A DNA stretch of 64,000 nucleotides from Pseudomonas sp. PICF141 (GCF_002286815.1 NZ_MUNM01000078.1:124001-188000), one strand, 5' to 3'; positions 25,781-35,337 are shown, counted from the first letter of the stretch. The notes: a model not told the origin generated them from the sequence alone. Translations and numbers: made by a program.

Positions 25781-28717
25781 ATGCAGGTTCAAAGCAGTGC
25801 TCAAAACAACGTTGCTCCGCTGAACGAGCGCTTTACGGTCGTGGTGATTTCTCACAACCGGAACGCGTTTCTGCGGCGTACCCTGCAGTACTACAGCAAC
25901 TATCCCTGCACGGTTCTGGTCCTGGACTCGTCCGCTGAGGGTGACGAGAACATGGCCCGGGACTTCCCGTCGGTCGACTATCGCCACTTGCCGCAATACA
26001 CCTACAAGGGACTGCAGGAAAAACTCACCTATGGCGTCAACCAGGTCACCACGCCTTACATGGTATTTGCCGCCGACGATGACTTCCTGCTGCACCGCGC
26101 ACTGACCGAGTCGGTGGCGTTTCTCGAAGCCAATCCCGACTACGGCTTGTGCCATGGCTACGGGATCATGTACCTGACCCGTGCCACTGAAGTGAACTAC
26201 TTCCGTCGCGACCGCAAGGTTCAAGAGGATTACAACTCGGAGCAGGCCGAAGACCGTGTGTTGCGGTTCATGGATAATTTCCTGCCGCCGTTCTATGCGG
26301 TCACCCGTACCGACTTGCTGCAACAGTGGTACAGCCTGCTGCCAGCGGGCACCAGTTTCGAATGGCAGGAAATCGGTCACACCTTCTATTTATTGGCCTG
26401 CGCGAAAGCGCGGATCCTGCCGATTCCGTTCGCCGTGCGGGAAATGAACTATGGCGCTTCGGACCACAACACCAACGTGTTGACGGTGCTGACTTTCAAA
26501 GACGCCAAAAGCGTTGCCGAGCGTGAGCAGTTTGCCCAATTCCTGGCCTCGATCCCGACGCCACTCAGCGACAACAAGGATCCGGCCCGGGTCAAACAAA
26601 TTGCCCTGGACAGTTTTGCCGCCATGGCCGACTGCCTGATCGAAGGCCGCTCGCTCAAAGGCACCATGATTATTCGCTCGGCCTGGCGTGAGGCGGGGGA
26701 AGAGCCGATTCGTTCATTCGGCCCGGAGCAATTCGTCGAAATGCCGTTCTACAACAAACCGGTATTCGATCTGCTGACCGAGTTCGAATTCCTGCTGCAC
26801 GCGATGCCTGCCGGTCGCCTGCAACTTCAGGAACTGGAAGGCATCCTGCTCAAGCAGCATGAGTTGATGCGCGTTCACCCCAACGACACCGACCGCACCG
26901 TGCGGAGCCGGTTGTGGGAGGCCTTGAGCCTGAACGTGTTCAATCGCGCGGTGGTCAAGCGCCTGGCGGAGTCATTGAAAGACAGTGACGAGCAGGAAGA
27001 AGGCCTCAAGCTTCAAGCCTGGGCCGAGCGACTGAACGCTTTACCGGGTCAGCAACACCACCGACTGCTTGAGAACATGCCGTCCGGCCGCTTGCTGAGC
27101 TGGCTCGAAGCGCGCAACCCGGATGCCGCGCAGCTCAAGGCAATCGCTGCACAGTTGGCCAAACAGAATGGCGGTCCTCAGTTCGGCATCCTGTTGCTGG
27201 ATCTGGATGCCGATAGGGTCAAGTTGCAGGCGACCTTCGACAGCTTGGTCGGTGGTTACTGCAAAGCGTTCAACGTGGTGGTGTTCACTACCGGTGATTT
27301 ACCGGCGACCACATCCGTGCGCGACACCGTGCACTTCGTCAAAGTCACCGCGACCAATTATGTGGAGCGCATCAACCAGATTGTCGGTCAGTCCACCGCC
27401 GATTGGCTGTTGCTGGCCGAGGCCGGTGATCAGTTCACTGCCAGCGGTTTACTGCGCGCCAGCCTCGAGCTGGCCGGTGCCGAGGGTGTACGTGCAGTGG
27501 CGATGGACGAGCTTCAGCGTCAGGCCAACGGTGCACTGGCGGATGTATTCCGGCCGGGGGTCAACCTCGATCTGCTGCAAAGCGTGCCGTCGCTGATGGC
27601 TCGCCACTGGTTGATCCGGCGTGATGTGCTGGCTCAGGCACGCGGTTTCTCCGCCGAGTACAGCCTGGCACTGGAATTCGATCTGTTGCTGCGTCTGATC
27701 GAGGACGGCGGGCTGGCGGGCCTGGCACATCTGGCCGAGCCGCTGCTGATTTGCAATGCCCCGGTAGAGGACGTCAGCGTTCAGGAGCGCCAGGTGCTGA
27801 CCCGTTCGCTGGCGGCAAGGGGATATCGCGCTCAGGTCAGCTCGACGCTGCCGCTGACTTACCAGATCGACTATCAGCACGCTGCGCGGCCGCTGGTGTC
27901 GATCATCCTCCAGAGCCAGGACAACCTTGAGTCGCTGCAACGAGCGCTGATCAGCGTGTTGCAGCGCACCCGTTATCAACGTCACGAAGTGCTGATTGCC
28001 GACAATTACAGCCAATCCGAAGAACTCGTAACCTGGCTGAGCAGCCTTGAAGGCAAGGGCGATCGACTTCGCGTAGTGCGCAGCGATCAGCGCCTGAGTA
28101 CCTCGGCGCTGAACAACTTTGCCTGTGCCGAGGCGAAGGGGAGCTACCTGGTGTTGCTGTCGGCGGAATCCGAAGTGGTCAATGCCAATTGGCTCGACGC
28201 CATGCTCAACCAGGCCCAGCGTCCGGAGGTCGGCATTGTTGGCGCCAAGCTGATGGATATTCGTGGTGTCACCACCCAGGCCGGTCTGGTCCTGGGTTTG
28301 AATGGCGAGATCGGCTCGGTCTTTGTCGATGAACGTAAGGACGCCAAGGGCTACATGAACGGCCATCAGGTCGAGCAGAACTATTCGGCAATATCCGGTG
28401 CCTGTCTGATGGTTCGCAAGGACGTGTTCGAAGCAGTGGGCGGTCTGGACGAGGAACATTTCGACCAGGCTTTTGGCGATATCGACTTGTGCCTGAAAGT
28501 CGCCGATGCCGGTTACCTGATTGTCTGGACGCCACAAGCACAATTACTGCACCCGGGCCTGCTGCCCGATGCGCCTCAAGCACGCGCCGCTTTGCGCGAC
28601 AAGTGGCAGGCCCGCTTCGAACACGACTCGGCCTGCAACCAGAACCTGGCCTTGACTGGCAAGGGCTTTACTCTCGGCGAACCGACCAGCGTGAACTGGG
28701 CGCAGTTGCTCGCATAA
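25781..28717 (+). CDS. Large multidomain glycosyltransferase with TIGR04440-like N-terminal domain
   Basis: This 978-residue protein begins at an ATG after GGATAGGAAA; an in-frame extension to 25736 looks spurious. Residues about 15-320 are a GT-A domain (RFTVVVISHNRNAFLRRTLQ and the AADDDF metal motif). A linker region runs to about 470. Residues about 470-700 are a degenerate GT2 and 700-960 a GT2 with GDIDLCLK. The last two correspond to the middle of the 1190-residue enzyme. It probably adds one or more residues to the flagellin glycan; donor and acceptor are unknown. Confidence 0.83.
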   Translation: MQVQSSAQNNVAPLNERFTVVVISHNRNAFLRRTLQYYSNYPCTVLVLDSSAEGDENMARDFPSVDYRHLPQYTYKGLQEKLTYGVNQVTTPYMVFAADDDFLLHRALTESVAFLEANPDYGLCHGYGIMYLTRATEVNYFRRDRKVQEDYNSEQAEDRVLRFMDNFLPPFYAVTRTDLLQQWYSLLPAGTSFEWQEIGHTFYLLACAKARILPIPFAVREMNYGASDHNTNVLTVLTFKDAKSVAEREQFAQFLASIPTPLSDNKDPARVKQIALDSFAAMADCLIEGRSLKGTMIIRSAWREAGEEPIRSFGPEQFVEMPFYNKPVFDLLTEFEFLLHAMPAGRLQLQELEGILLKQHELMRVHPNDTDRTVRSRLWEALSLNVFNRAVVKRLAESLKDSDEQEEGLKLQAWAERLNALPGQQHHRLLENMPSGRLLSWLEARNPDAAQLKAIAAQLAKQNGGPQFGILLLDLDADRVKLQATFDSLVGGYCKAFNVVVFTTGDLPATTSVRDTVHFVKVTATNYVERINQIVGQSTADWLLLAEAGDQFTASGLLRASLELAGAEGVRAVAMDELQRQANGALADVFRPGVNLDLLQSVPSLMARHWLIRRDVLAQARGFSAEYSLALEFDLLLRLIEDGGLAGLAHLAEPLLICNAPVEDVSVQERQVLTRSLAARGYRAQVSSTLPLTYQIDYQHAARPLVSIILQSQDNLESLQRALISVLQRTRYQRHEVLIADNYSQSEELVTWLSSLEGKGDRLRVVRSDQRLSTSALNNFACAEAKGSYLVLLSAESEVVNANWLDAMLNQAQRPEVGIVGAKLMDIRGVTTQAGLVLGLNGEIGSVFVDERKDAKGYMNGHQVEQNYSAISGACLMVRKDVFEAVGGLDEEHFDQAFGDIDLCLKVADAGYLIVWTPQAQLLHPGLLPDAPQARAALRDKWQARFEHDSACNQNLALTGKGFTLGEPTSVNWAQLLA

Positions 28718-28747
28718 GCCTGGCTGACAGGTAAAAGGATTCAAGGC

Positions 28748-29749
28748 ATGTTCAACGGTAAATCGATTTTCATCTCTGGCGGCACCGGCTCGTTCGGGCG
28801 CAATTTCATCCGCCGCTTGCTGGAGCAATACCAGCCCAAGCGGGTGGTGGTGTTCTCCCGCGATGAGCTCAAGCAGTACGAGATGCAACAGACGTTCAAC
28901 GCGCCGTGCATGCGTTACTTCATCGGCGATGTGCGCGATGCCGAGCGCTTGCGTCAGGCCATGCGCGGGATCGATTACGTGGTGCATGCAGCGGCCCTCA
29001 AGCAAGTGCCGGCGGCGGAATACAACCCCACCGAATGCATCCGCACCAACGTCAACGGCGCGGAAAACATCATTGCCGCGGCCATCGATAACGGCGTGAA
29101 AAAAGTCGTGGCGCTGTCTACCGACAAGGCCGCCAGCCCGATCAACCTGTACGGCGCGACCAAGCTGCTGTCGGACAAGCTGTTCGTTGCTGCGAACAAT
29201 ATCGCCGGGGATCAGAACACACGTTTTTCGGTGGTCCGTTATGGCAACGTCGCCGGTTCGCGCGGTTCGGTGGTGCCGTTCTTCAGCAAACTGATTGCCG
29301 AAGGCGCCAAAGAGCTGCCGATCACCGATGAGCGCATGACGCGTTTCTGGATCACCCTCGATCACGGTGTGAAGTTTGTGCTCGACAGTTTTGCCCGCAT
29401 GCACGGCGGTGAAGTGTTCGTGCCGAAGATCCCGTCGATTCGCATCGTCGATCTGGCGCGGGGCATGGCTGGACATTTGCCGCACAAGAACGTCGGCATT
29501 CGTCCGGGGGAAAAACTCCATGAACTGATGGTGCCGCTGGACGACGCGCGCATGACCCTGGAGTTCGATGATCACTACACCATCCAGCCGTCGATTCGCT
29601 TCACCAGCGTCGACGTGGATTTTGCTGTCGACAAACTGGGCGAGCAGGGCCGGCCGGTGAGCGAAGATTTCGAGTACCGCTCCGACACCAACCCGCACTT
29701 CCTCTCGGTCGGCCAGATCGCTGACCTGCATGCGGAGCTGTCGGCATGA
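28748..29749 (+). CDS. pseB: UDP-GlcNAc 4,6-dehydratase (inverting) PseB
   Basis: This 333-residue SDR has the nucleotide motif SGGTGSFGRNF (10-20) and the STDKAASPINLYGATK segment near 118-133 that includes Thr-Asp-Lys and the Tyr-x3-Lys pair. Length and sequence match PseB/FlaA1, which inverts C5 while making UDP-4-keto-6-deoxy-L-IdoNAc. An AAAAGGATT ribosome-binding site precedes the ATG. It is the first step of CMP-pseudaminic acid synthesis, and its stop overlaps pseC. Confidence 0.94.
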   Translation: MFNGKSIFISGGTGSFGRNFIRRLLEQYQPKRVVVFSRDELKQYEMQQTFNAPCMRYFIGDVRDAERLRQAMRGIDYVVHAAALKQVPAAEYNPTECIRTNVNGAENIIAAAIDNGVKKVVALSTDKAASPINLYGATKLLSDKLFVAANNIAGDQNTRFSVVRYGNVAGSRGSVVPFFSKLIAEGAKELPITDERMTRFWITLDHGVKFVLDSFARMHGGEVFVPKIPSIRIVDLARGMAGHLPHKNVGIRPGEKLHELMVPLDDARMTLEFDDHYTIQPSIRFTSVDVDFAVDKLGEQGRPVSEDFEYRSDTNPHFLSVGQIADLHAELSA

Positions 29750-30909
29750 TTCCCTACGGTCGGCAAAGTCTGGATCAGGCAGACATCGACGCGGTGGTTG
29801 CCGTGTTGCAGTCCGACTGGCTGACGCAAGGGCCGACCATCGAGCGTTTCGAACAGGCCATGGCCGAGCGTTGCCAGGCCGATTTCGCGGTGGCGGTGTG
29901 CAATGCCACGGCGGCGCTGCACATTGCCTGTCTCGCCGCCGGCCTCGGGCCGGGCGATCGGTTATGGACCACGCCGAACACCTTTTTGGCCTCGGCCAAC
30001 TGCGGGCGCTACTGCGGCGCGGAGGTCGACTTCGTCGATATCGATCCACTGACCTGGAACCTCGACGCTTACACCTTGGCGTCGAAGCTTGAGCTCGCCG
30101 AGCGCGACGGCAAGCTGCCGAAAGTGCTGGTGGCGGTGGCGTTTTCCGGGCAGAGCTGCGATATGCGCATGATTGCCGAACTGGCCGAGCGCTATGGTTT
30201 TACGGTGATCGAGGACGCTTCCCATGCGGTCGGCGCATCCTATGCCGGGCGTCCGGTGGGGTGTGGCGAATTCGCGGCAATGACCGTGTTCAGTTTCCAT
30301 CCGGTGAAGATCATCACCAGTGCCGAAGGCGGCATGGTGTTGACCAATCGCCCGGAACTGGCCGAGCGCTTGCAGCGCCTGCGCAGCCACGGCATGACCC
30401 GTGATCCCGACCAGATGACCGAACCCAGCCACGGCCCCTGGTACTACCAGCAGGTAGAACTGGGTTTCAATTACCGCATCACTGACCTGCAAGCGGCCCT
30501 CGGTCTGTCACAGCTGAACAAGCTCGACGGTTTCATCGAGCGTCGGCGTGAACTGGCGGCGCGTTACGACCGGTTGCTGGCGTACCTGCCGCTGACCTTG
30601 CCCAGCGCGCAGCCCGAGGCCGAGTCGGCGTGGCATCTGTACGTGGTGCGCTTGCAGACGGAACGGATCAACCTCAGTCATCGACAGGTGTTCGAAGGTT
30701 TGCGAGCAGCCGGGGTGGGTGTGAACCTGCACTATATTCCGCTGCACTTGCAGCCGTACTATCGCGACCTGGGTTTTGCCGAGGGTGATTTCCCCCAGGC
30801 CGAACGTTATTACGCCGAGGCCATCAGCCTGCCGCTGTTTCCTCTGCTGAGCGATGAACAGCAGGATTATGTGGTCGAGCAATTGCGCCGACTGATTCTT
30901 GAGGAGTAG
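29746..30909 (+). CDS. pseC: UDP-4-amino-4,6-dideoxy-N-acetyl-L-altrosamine transaminase PseC
   Basis: This 387-residue DegT/DnrJ/EryC1-family aminotransferase has the PLP Lys at K188 in SFHPVKIIT and the cofactor Asp at D157 in VIEDASHAVG. It aminates C4 of the PseB product using glutamate. It overlaps pseB by four bases (ATGA) and is followed six bases later by pseF. Family and context agree. Confidence 0.94.
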   Translation: MIPYGRQSLDQADIDAVVAVLQSDWLTQGPTIERFEQAMAERCQADFAVAVCNATAALHIACLAAGLGPGDRLWTTPNTFLASANCGRYCGAEVDFVDIDPLTWNLDAYTLASKLELAERDGKLPKVLVAVAFSGQSCDMRMIAELAERYGFTVIEDASHAVGASYAGRPVGCGEFAAMTVFSFHPVKIITSAEGGMVLTNRPELAERLQRLRSHGMTRDPDQMTEPSHGPWYYQQVELGFNYRITDLQAALGLSQLNKLDGFIERRRELAARYDRLLAYLPLTLPSAQPEAESAWHLYVVRLQTERINLSHRQVFEGLRAAGVGVNLHYIPLHLQPYYRDLGFAEGDFPQAERYYAEAISLPLFPLLSDEQQDYVVEQLRRLILEE

Positions 30910-30915
30910 AGACTC

Positions 30916-31611
30916 TTGAGTTGTGTTGCGATCATTCCGGCCCGCGGTGGCAGCGAGCGAATCCCACGCAAGAACCTCAAGCCGTTCGATGGCGTGCCGA
31001 TGATCGTCCGTTCGATTCGCACGGCGCTGGCATCGAACTTGTTCGATAAGGTGATCGTCAGCACCGACGATGAGGAAATCGCTGAGCTCGCGCGAGCCCA
31101 TGGCGCTCAGGTGCCGTTCATGCGGCCCGCGGCGCTGGCCGACGATTTCACCGGGACCGCAGCGGTGATCGTGCATGCCTTGCAGCAATTGCCAGCGTTC
31201 GACTATGCCTGCTGCGTCTATGCGACGGCGCCGTTGTTGCAGGCGCGTTATCTGCATCAGGGGCTCGAGTTGCTGGAGCGGCACCCGGACAAATCCTTTG
31301 CGTTTTCAGTCGCCGGTTTTGGCTTCCCGGTACAACGGGCCTTGACCCTCGACGAGCAGGGCGCCTTGACCTCGCTCTATCCGGAATTTCGCGAGGTCCG
31401 GTCCCAGGACTTGCCCGAAGCTTTTCAGGATGCCGGCCAGTTCTATTGGGGGCGCAGCGAGGCCTGGTTGCGTGGCGATGTGTTGTTCTCGCCAGCAAGC
31501 TTGCCGGTGATTCTGCCGCGCCATTTGGTGCAAGACATCGACACCCTCGAAGACTGGAAACGCGCCGAATACCTCTATGCCGCCTTGAAGGCGAGTGGTG
31601 AGCTGCAATGA
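30916..31611 (+). CDS. pseF: Pseudaminic acid cytidylyltransferase PseF
   Basis: This 231-residue CMP-sugar synthetase carries the N-terminal motif IIPARGGSERIPRKNLKPF (residues 6-24), typical of NeuA/PseF. It activates pseudaminic acid with CTP. The only sensible start is TTG at 30916, preceded by GAGGAGTAGAG. The stop codon overlaps the start of pseG. A legionaminic acid enzyme would look similar; the PseB/PseC/PseI partners favour pseudaminic acid. Confidence 0.92.
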   Translation: MSCVAIIPARGGSERIPRKNLKPFDGVPMIVRSIRTALASNLFDKVIVSTDDEEIAELARAHGAQVPFMRPAALADDFTGTAAVIVHALQQLPAFDYACCVYATAPLLQARYLHQGLELLERHPDKSFAFSVAGFGFPVQRALTLDEQGALTSLYPEFREVRSQDLPEAFQDAGQFYWGRSEAWLRGDVLFSPASLPVILPRHLVQDIDTLEDWKRAEYLYAALKASGELQ

Positions 31612-33107
31612 GAGTGCTGATCCGCGCCGACGCGTCGCCAACCATTGGCAGTGGCCACGTCGCCCGCTGCCTGACCCTGGCCAGGGTTTTGCGCAAGCAG
31701 GGCACGCACGTTGCCTTCGCCTGTCGTCTGTTGCCCGGGCATCGACTGGACAGTCTGCGGGCCGAAGGTTTCGAGACCTTTGCGCTGCCGGAGCGCTATC
31801 GCGATGAAGACCCGCAGCAGGCCATCGAGTCGATGCTGCCGTGGCAGGCGGAGATCGCAGCGCTGGGGCAGGCATTGGACAGTCATCCGGCGTTCGACTG
31901 GATCATCGTCGACCACTACGGTCTCGACCACCATTGGCAGACTGCCGCGCGCCGCTGGGCTCCGCGAATCGCGGCGGTGGATGATTTGGCCACTCGGCAA
32001 TACCGCGTCGATCTGCTGCTCAATCAAAATCTGTCGGGCACGCCAGAAGCTTATGCCTCGCTGCTGACGCCCGATTGCCAGGCATTGCTCGGCCCCCGCT
32101 TTGCCTTGCTGCGCGATGAGTTCCGTTGCCCGGCAATCGAGATCAAACCTCGAGCCCGGCGCGTGCTGGTGAACTTCGGCGGCTTCGACGCGGCCATGCA
32201 GACTCACCACGCGATGTTGGCGCTGGCGGACCTCCATGAGCTGGAAGTCGATTTCGTGGCGGGTGCCGATAACCCGGCCTGGGAGCAGATGCAGAGTCTG
32301 GTGGACTATCGCCCGAACTGGCGCCTGCACCGTTTTGTCAGCGACTTCTACCGGCTGATGACCGAGGCCGATCTGTTCATCGGTGCCGGTGGTGGTACCA
32401 GTTGGGAGCGGGCGGCCATGGGGCTGCCGACGATCTGCATTGCGGTCGCGAATAATCAGCAGGCCAACGGCGAAGTAATGGCGACCTCCGGTGCCCATGT
32501 GTTTTTGGGCAACCGTGAACAGGTCAGCGTCGAGCAGTTGCGCCAAGCTATCGGTTTTGTCGTGGGCAATCAGGGGATTCGTCAGAGTCTGGCCGAACGT
32601 TCGCGGCAGTTGGTCGATGGCCGCGGGGCGCAGCGGGTGGCGGCAGCGCTGGCGGGTGCGGTGTTGCAGGTTCGTCAGGCCACTCAGGACGATGCGCGAT
32701 TGTTGTTCGATGGGCGCAATGCCCAGGCGGTTCGGCGCTGGTCGCTGGACACCCACGTCATCGACTGGCAACGGCATCAGGCCTGGGTGGCCGCGAGCCT
32801 GAGCAATCCGCGGCGGTTGCTGTTGATCGCCGAGGCGGATGATGGCCCGGTTGGTGTGCTGCGTTATGACCTCGATGAAGCTCGCGCCGAAGTCTCGATT
32901 TATCTGTTCGAAGGCCGAATCGGCCTGGGTTGGGGCAGGGCGCTGCTGGCGCGGGGCGAAGCCTTTGTCACCGCTCATTGGCCGCAACTGGAAGCCATCA
33001 CCGCTCAGGTGCTGCCGGCCAATTCAGCGTCGCTGAAAGTTTTTCGCGAGGCAGGTTTCACTCAGAGTGCTTGTGCGTTCACACGCGTTTTAAAGGATCA
33101 CCCATGA
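31608..33107 (+). CDS. pseG: PseG-PseH fusion: UDP-sugar hydrolase plus N-acetyltransferase
   Basis: This 499-residue protein joins two steps. Residues 1-350 are PseG: a GT-B-like UDP-sugar hydrolase with catalytic H17 in TIGSGHVARCL and the nucleotide-site segment GAGGGTSWERAAMGLPTI near 261-278. Residues about 352-499 are a GNAT acetyltransferase (VLQVRQATQDDARLLF at its start, VGVLRYDL near 420), equivalent to PseH. PseH acetylates the 4-amino group and PseG then removes UDP. Its stop overlaps pseI. Confidence 0.9.
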   Translation: MRVLIRADASPTIGSGHVARCLTLARVLRKQGTHVAFACRLLPGHRLDSLRAEGFETFALPERYRDEDPQQAIESMLPWQAEIAALGQALDSHPAFDWIIVDHYGLDHHWQTAARRWAPRIAAVDDLATRQYRVDLLLNQNLSGTPEAYASLLTPDCQALLGPRFALLRDEFRCPAIEIKPRARRVLVNFGGFDAAMQTHHAMLALADLHELEVDFVAGADNPAWEQMQSLVDYRPNWRLHRFVSDFYRLMTEADLFIGAGGGTSWERAAMGLPTICIAVANNQQANGEVMATSGAHVFLGNREQVSVEQLRQAIGFVVGNQGIRQSLAERSRQLVDGRGAQRVAAALAGAVLQVRQATQDDARLLFDGRNAQAVRRWSLDTHVIDWQRHQAWVAASLSNPRRLLLIAEADDGPVGVLRYDLDEARAEVSIYLFEGRIGLGWGRALLARGEAFVTAHWPQLEAITAQVLPANSASLKVFREAGFTQSACAFTRVLKDHP

Positions 33108-34156
33108 CCAGTTTCAAGATCGGCAATCGCTCGATCGGTGCCGATGCGCCGCCGTTCATCATTGCCGAGATGAGCGGCAACCATAACCAATCGCTGGACG
33201 TGGCGCTGCACATCGTCGAAGCCGCCGCCAAGGCCGGCGCACATGCCCTGAAGCTGCAAACCTACACCGCCGAGACCATGACCCTGGACCTGTCCGAAGG
33301 CGAATTTTTCATCAAGGACCCCAACAGCCTGTGGGCCGGATCTTCGCTGTACGCGCTGTACGAGAAGGCTCATACGCCGTGGGAATGGCACGCGCCGATT
33401 TTCGCCCGGGCCAAGGAATTGGGCATGCTGGCGTTCTCTACTCCGTTCGATGACACCGCCGTGGACTTCCTCGAAAGCCTGGACGTGCCGGCCTACAAGA
33501 TCGCCAGTTTCGAGAACACCGATCTGCCGTTGATCCGGCGAGTCGCTGCCACCGGCAAACCGCTGATCATCTCCACCGGCATGGCCAGCATCGCTGAACT
33601 CGACGAAACCGTGCGTGCCGCCCGTGAAGCCGGTTGCAAGGACCTGGTGTTGCTCAAGTGCACCAGCACCTACCCGGCGACGCCGGCCAACAGCAATGTG
33701 CGCACGCTCCCTCATCTGCGGGAGCTGTTTGGTTGTGAGGTCGGTTTGTCCGATCATTCGATGGGCGTCGGAGTGTCCGTCGCCGCGGTAGCGCTGGGGG
33801 CAACGGTGATTGAAAAACACTTCACCCTCGACCGTGCCGCCGGTGGCGTGGACGCCAGTTTTTCCCTGGAACCGGCTGAACTCGCCAGCCTGGTGATCGA
33901 AACCGAACGCGCCTGGCAGGCCATGGGCCAGGTGCATTACGGCGTGACCCAAGCCGAGCGCAAATCTCTGGTATACCGACGTTCGCTCTACATTACTCAG
34001 GACATGGCCGCCGGTGAGCCTTTCACTGTTGCCAATCTGCGAGCCATCCGCCCTGGCCTGGGGCTGGCCCCCAAACACGCTGAAACCCTGCTGGGCCGCC
34101 GTGCGCGCCAGGCCATCAAGCGCGGAACACCGCTGGATTGGTCGTTGGTTGAATAA
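33104..34156 (+). CDS. pseI: Pseudaminic acid synthase PseI
   Basis: This 350-residue enzyme has the NeuB-type TIM-barrel (about 1-280, with FIIAEMSGNHNQSLDVAL near 18-35) and a C-terminal SAF antifreeze-like domain (about 285-350). It condenses 2,4-diacetamido-2,4,6-trideoxy-L-altrose with phosphoenolpyruvate. The ATG at 33104 follows AAAGGATCACCC and overlaps the pseG stop; the longer upstream reading lies over pseG and is rejected. With B, C, F, G and H it completes the pathway. Confidence 0.94.
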   Translation: MTSFKIGNRSIGADAPPFIIAEMSGNHNQSLDVALHIVEAAAKAGAHALKLQTYTAETMTLDLSEGEFFIKDPNSLWAGSSLYALYEKAHTPWEWHAPIFARAKELGMLAFSTPFDDTAVDFLESLDVPAYKIASFENTDLPLIRRVAATGKPLIISTGMASIAELDETVRAAREAGCKDLVLLKCTSTYPATPANSNVRTLPHLRELFGCEVGLSDHSMGVGVSVAAVALGATVIEKHFTLDRAAGGVDASFSLEPAELASLVIETERAWQAMGQVHYGVTQAERKSLVYRRSLYITQDMAAGEPFTVANLRAIRPGLGLAPKHAETLLGRRARQAIKRGTPLDWSLVE

Positions 34157-34385
34157 CCGCTTGTGAGGTTGATTCGGCAAAATAGCGTGACCTGCGAGTC
34201 ATAACGCGCATCTTCACTGTATTGTATAAAAAGGGAAGATGGCGCCTGGACTGCTCTTGGACCGGTGATGGCCTTTTATTCTTTCCGTTGTCACCCCTTT
34301 GAGGGCGACGTTATTCGTTGTTTGTCGGCGCCCCTCGGATCCTTGCGAGCGGTGGTATTGGGCTGTTTATTATTGGGAAGCCGTA
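34157..34385. other. Intergenic leader before the KAS III gene
   Basis: This 229-base AT-richer stretch separates the pse operon from the KAS III gene. TATAAA occurs at 34225-34230 but without a convincing -35 box. A weak GG-N10-GC sigma-54-like pattern lies at 34259-34272 (-12 half TGGC is poor). A separate promoter is likely but not assignable. Confidence 0.35.
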
Positions 34386-35312
34386 ATGATTGGCATAAAG
34401 AGCATTGCGAGCTACGTTCCTGTAGCCGGCGTGGACAATTACGCACAAGGTGCAAAATTCGAAAAGGATGAAGAATTCATCCTGGGCAAAATCGGTTCGG
34501 CCTTCCTGCCACGCAAAGATGCAGGGCAAGAAACTTCGGACCTGTGTGTCGAAGCGGTCAACGAGCTGTTCGCCAACAATCCCGAATTGAAGCGTGAAGC
34601 CATCGACGTGCTGATCGTCGTTACCCAGAACGGCGACGAAGAAGGTTTGCCGCACACCGCCGCCATCGTTCAGGACAAACTGGGCCTGCCAACGACCGTG
34701 GCGGCGTTCGATATTTCCCTGGGCTGCTCGGGTTACGTCTACGGCATCTACGCCATCAAGGGCTTCATGGAAGCCGCGGGCCTGAAGAATGGTTTGCTGG
34801 TGACCGCCGATCCGTACTCCAAGATCGTCGACCCGGAAGACCGTAACACCACCATGCTCTTCGGCGATGCCGCCACGGCGACCTGGATGGGCGAAGACGC
34901 GCCATGGCAGCTGGGCAAGGCCAAATTCGGCACCGACGGTTCCGGCGCGCCGCACTTGAAGGTTTCCGACGGGGTGTTCTTCATGAACGGTCGTCAGGTT
35001 TTCAACTTCGCGCTGCTCAAAGTGCCGGCGCATTTGCATGAGCTGCTCGGTGACTCGGGCCTGACGGCCGATGATATCGATGCCTTCTGCATTCACCAGG
35101 GCAGCGCGGCAATTGTCGACGCCGTGGCGCGGCGTTTCGAAGGCGAGCCTGAGAAATTCATCAAGGACATGGTTGAAACCGGTAATACCGTGTCGTCGAG
35201 CATTCCGTTGCTGCTGGAAAAACACGTGCTCGATTCCAAGTGGAAGCGCGTGGCGCTCAGCGGTTTCGGTGTTGGTTTGTCCTGGGGCTCGGCGATTATC
35301 TATCGTCCTTGA
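34386..35312 (+). CDS. 3-oxoacyl-ACP synthase III-like enzyme of the flagellin glycosylation island
   Basis: This 308-residue thiolase-fold enzyme has the KAS III triad: C114 in ISLGCSGYVYG, H237 in AFCIHQGS and N267 in ETGNTVSSSIP. It is not next to other fatty-acid genes. The start MIGIKSIASYVP follows a GGGAAG site. An orthologous position is known in P. syringae, where orf3 of the flagellin glycosylation island (after fgt1 and fgt2) is a putative 3-oxoacyl-ACP synthase III. It may make a short acyl group for the glycan, such as a 3-hydroxybutyryl decoration. Its actual product is unknown. Confidence 0.88.
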   Translation: MIGIKSIASYVPVAGVDNYAQGAKFEKDEEFILGKIGSAFLPRKDAGQETSDLCVEAVNELFANNPELKREAIDVLIVVTQNGDEEGLPHTAAIVQDKLGLPTTVAAFDISLGCSGYVYGIYAIKGFMEAAGLKNGLLVTADPYSKIVDPEDRNTTMLFGDAATATWMGEDAPWQLGKAKFGTDGSGAPHLKVSDGVFFMNGRQVFNFALLKVPAHLHELLGDSGLTADDIDAFCIHQGSAAIVDAVARRFEGEPEKFIKDMVETGNTVSSSIPLLLEKHVLDSKWKRVALSGFGVGLSWGSAIIYRP

Positions 35313-35337
35313 GCTTCTAAAAGCCAGGCACAAAAAA

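Noticed and set aside
34257..34273. Sigma-54 promoter before the KAS III gene
   Set aside because: Spacing fits GG-N10-GC, but the -12 half is GATGGC and the -24 half is only partial, so a chance match is likely.
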